Shown here: positions 63,134-64,000 of the stretch, piece after piece
Position numbering within the stretch: position 1 is the stretch's first letter
How the letters are laid out: each line of letters begins with the position of its first letter
Origin: Amycolatopsis methanolica 239
GTDB lineage: Bacteria > Actinomycetota > Actinomycetes > Mycobacteriales > Pseudonocardiaceae
DNA length: 64,000 nt
Direction: 5' to 3'
NCBI RefSeq assembly: GCF_000739085.1
Contig: NZ_CP009110.1
Span: 4,774,001 to 4,838,000, forward strand
Notes under the pieces: model-generated
What the model was told of the DNA's origin: nothing
The model's input: only the letters and a program-made list of their open reading frames with translations
Database searches by the model: none
Translations under genes and position numbers: made by a program

Positions 63134-64000
63134 AAGAGCGTGTCTCATTTGGCGAGTTTCTTGTAGCGGGTGATGGCGGCGCCGAGGGTGAGGAAGGCCA
63201 GGAAGTGGCTGGGTTTGTGTTCGTGGCGGGTAGTCAAGCGCCGGTAGCCGGTCGGCCAGGCGATCGTCCGTTCGATGACCCACCGGTGTTTGCCGGGCTT
63301 GTTGCCGGATTCGATGCCCTTTGCGGGCGATGCGCGGGATGATCCCGTGCCGGCGGAGCCAGTCGCGCAGCGCGGGAATGTCGTAGGCCTTGTCCGCGTG
63401 CGGCTTGATCGGTTTCCGTCGCCGGGGTCCGCGCCGGGAGCGGATCGCCGGCAGCGCGTTGACCAGGGGCTTGAGCGCGTAGCTGTCGTGGGTGTTAGCC
63501 GCGGAGATACCGACAGTCAGGGGTAGGCCGGCTCGGTCGGACAGAGCGTAGATCTTCGAGCCGGGTTTGCCGCGGTCGACCGGGCTCGGGCCGGTCCGTT
63601 CGCCCCCTTTTTCGCCCTGACGGATGCTCCGTCCAGGACTGCGCGCGACCAATCGATCATGCCTTTGCCGCCCAGCTCGTCCAGCACTGCCCCGTGCAGC
63701 TGCCACCACAGCCCGGCCTCGCCACTCGGTGAACCGGCGATGCACCGTCGGTACGGTGACCCGAAGCTGGGCGGCAGATGACGCCAGGCACACCCGCTGG
63801 TCAGCACAAACACGATTGCGGTGAACACCACCCGATCGTCCACCCGTGACATTCCACCACCTTGTGGACGCGTCTTGCCCGGTGGAATGAGCTGCTTAAC
63901 CAGCGCCCACAACTCGTCGGGCACCAGCCCCCGCGACAACTCGTCCAGCACGCCATGATCTTGCCCGCGCACCCCCTTGATCCAAGTGAGACACCCTCTT
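63134..64000 (-). mobile_element. IS5-family insertion sequence
   Basis: AAGAGCGTGTCTCATTTGG at 63134-63152 matches the reverse complement of the window's last bases, AAGAGGGTGTCTCACTTGG, with two differences. The span is 867 bp, normal for the IS5 family. The right flank is outside the window, so a target duplication cannot be checked. Confidence 0.8.
63145..63972 (-). pseudogene. IS5-family transposase with two frame changes
   Basis: From GTG 63972 the frame reads 'LVPDELWALVKQLIPPGKTR' and 'RVVFTAIVFVLTSGCAWRHL' to 'DGASVRAKKGAN'. At the run near 63595-63612 (AAAAAGGGGG on the minus strand) it changes to 'GGERTGPSPVDRGKPGSKIY' and 'PHADKAYDIPALRDWLRRHG'. Near 63325 an extra G shifts to 'GIESGNKPGKHRWVIERTIA' and the C-terminus 'FLAFLTLGAAITRYKKLAK', ending at 63145. 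The first site could be programmed frameshifting as in IS427-type elements. The second looks like a mutation. Confidence 0.82.

Overview
The window is high-GC actinobacterial DNA. LutABC, an Asp23/Gls24 multigene stress operon, FadR/FCD-type GntR regulators, ACS-type MFS transporters and IS481/IS701/IS5/IS3 remnants all point to a large Pseudonocardiales-type chromosome (Amycolatopsis/Pseudonocardia-like). That placement is an inference from gene content, not a phylogeny. The region is accessory in character: self-contained catabolic clusters with their own regulators, separated by decayed genes and broken insertion sequences. No rRNA, tRNA or CRISPR array was seen.

Region 1 (1-20125) is the most unusual part. 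Two SDR genes, the first without catalytic residues, open the window. After an IS481 scar comes a long minus-strand series: a NAMPT-like phosphoribosyltransferase (11870-13342), an LLM flavin monooxygenase, a NIPSNAP protein, an aldehyde dehydrogenase, a HAD phosphatase, a GATase-like protein, a ribokinase, a second-copy PRPP synthetase, an imidazolonepropionase-type amidohydrolase, a tautomerase lacking Pro-1, and RibBA. A divergent LacI regulator (13965-14987), a SnoaL/flavin-reductase fusion, a phosphotriesterase-like hydrolase, a cupin and a nucleoside hydrolase follow. Ribokinase, Prs, NAMPT-like transferase, HAD phosphatase and nucleoside hydrolase together could form a closed ribose cycle. 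I infer a pathway in which an N-heterocycle is carried as its ribotide while it is oxidised and opened, and the ribose is then recovered. Repeated LacI-type operator sequences (GAAACnnTTC and variants) before several of these genes support one regulon.

Region 2 (20126-34522): a block of pseudogenes (galT, CYTH cyclase, IS3 orfB), then a DeoR-controlled sugar or polyol cluster (MFS, Zn-dehydrogenase, LsrF/DhnA-type aldolase, FGGY kinase), a decayed wall-anchored protein, and a glycerol cluster (glpK, glpD, alkyl-DHAP-synthase-like flavoprotein) divergent from a YhfZ-like regulator.

Region 3 (34523-43557): a truncated ABM monooxygenase, a defective 1.24-kb IS3 element inside another transposase fragment, then the Asp23 envelope-stress operon headed by a frameshifted sigma factor and a Zn-finger/Asp23 fusion, followed by STAS, CsbD and J-domain genes, and IS701 and TetR remnants.

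Region 4 (43558-51163): lutABC with two FadR-type operators, a gamma-carbonic anhydrase, two GntR regulators, a pyruvate carboxylase gene reduced by a huge internal deletion, and an MFS transporter.

Region 5 (51164-64000): LysR divergent from a 3-hydroxyisobutyrate dehydrogenase / aldehyde dehydrogenase / enoyl-CoA hydratase / CoA-transferase operon; a GntR-FCD regulator; a stand-alone ketol-acid reductoisomerase; and an operon of two amidohydrolases, a Rieske ferredoxin and a PDR/VanB reductase. A TGGATCCA motif recurs before the MFS gene, the GntR gene and in the ilvC/amidohydrolase intergenic region, suggesting one regulon. A full-length but mutated IS5-family element ends the window.
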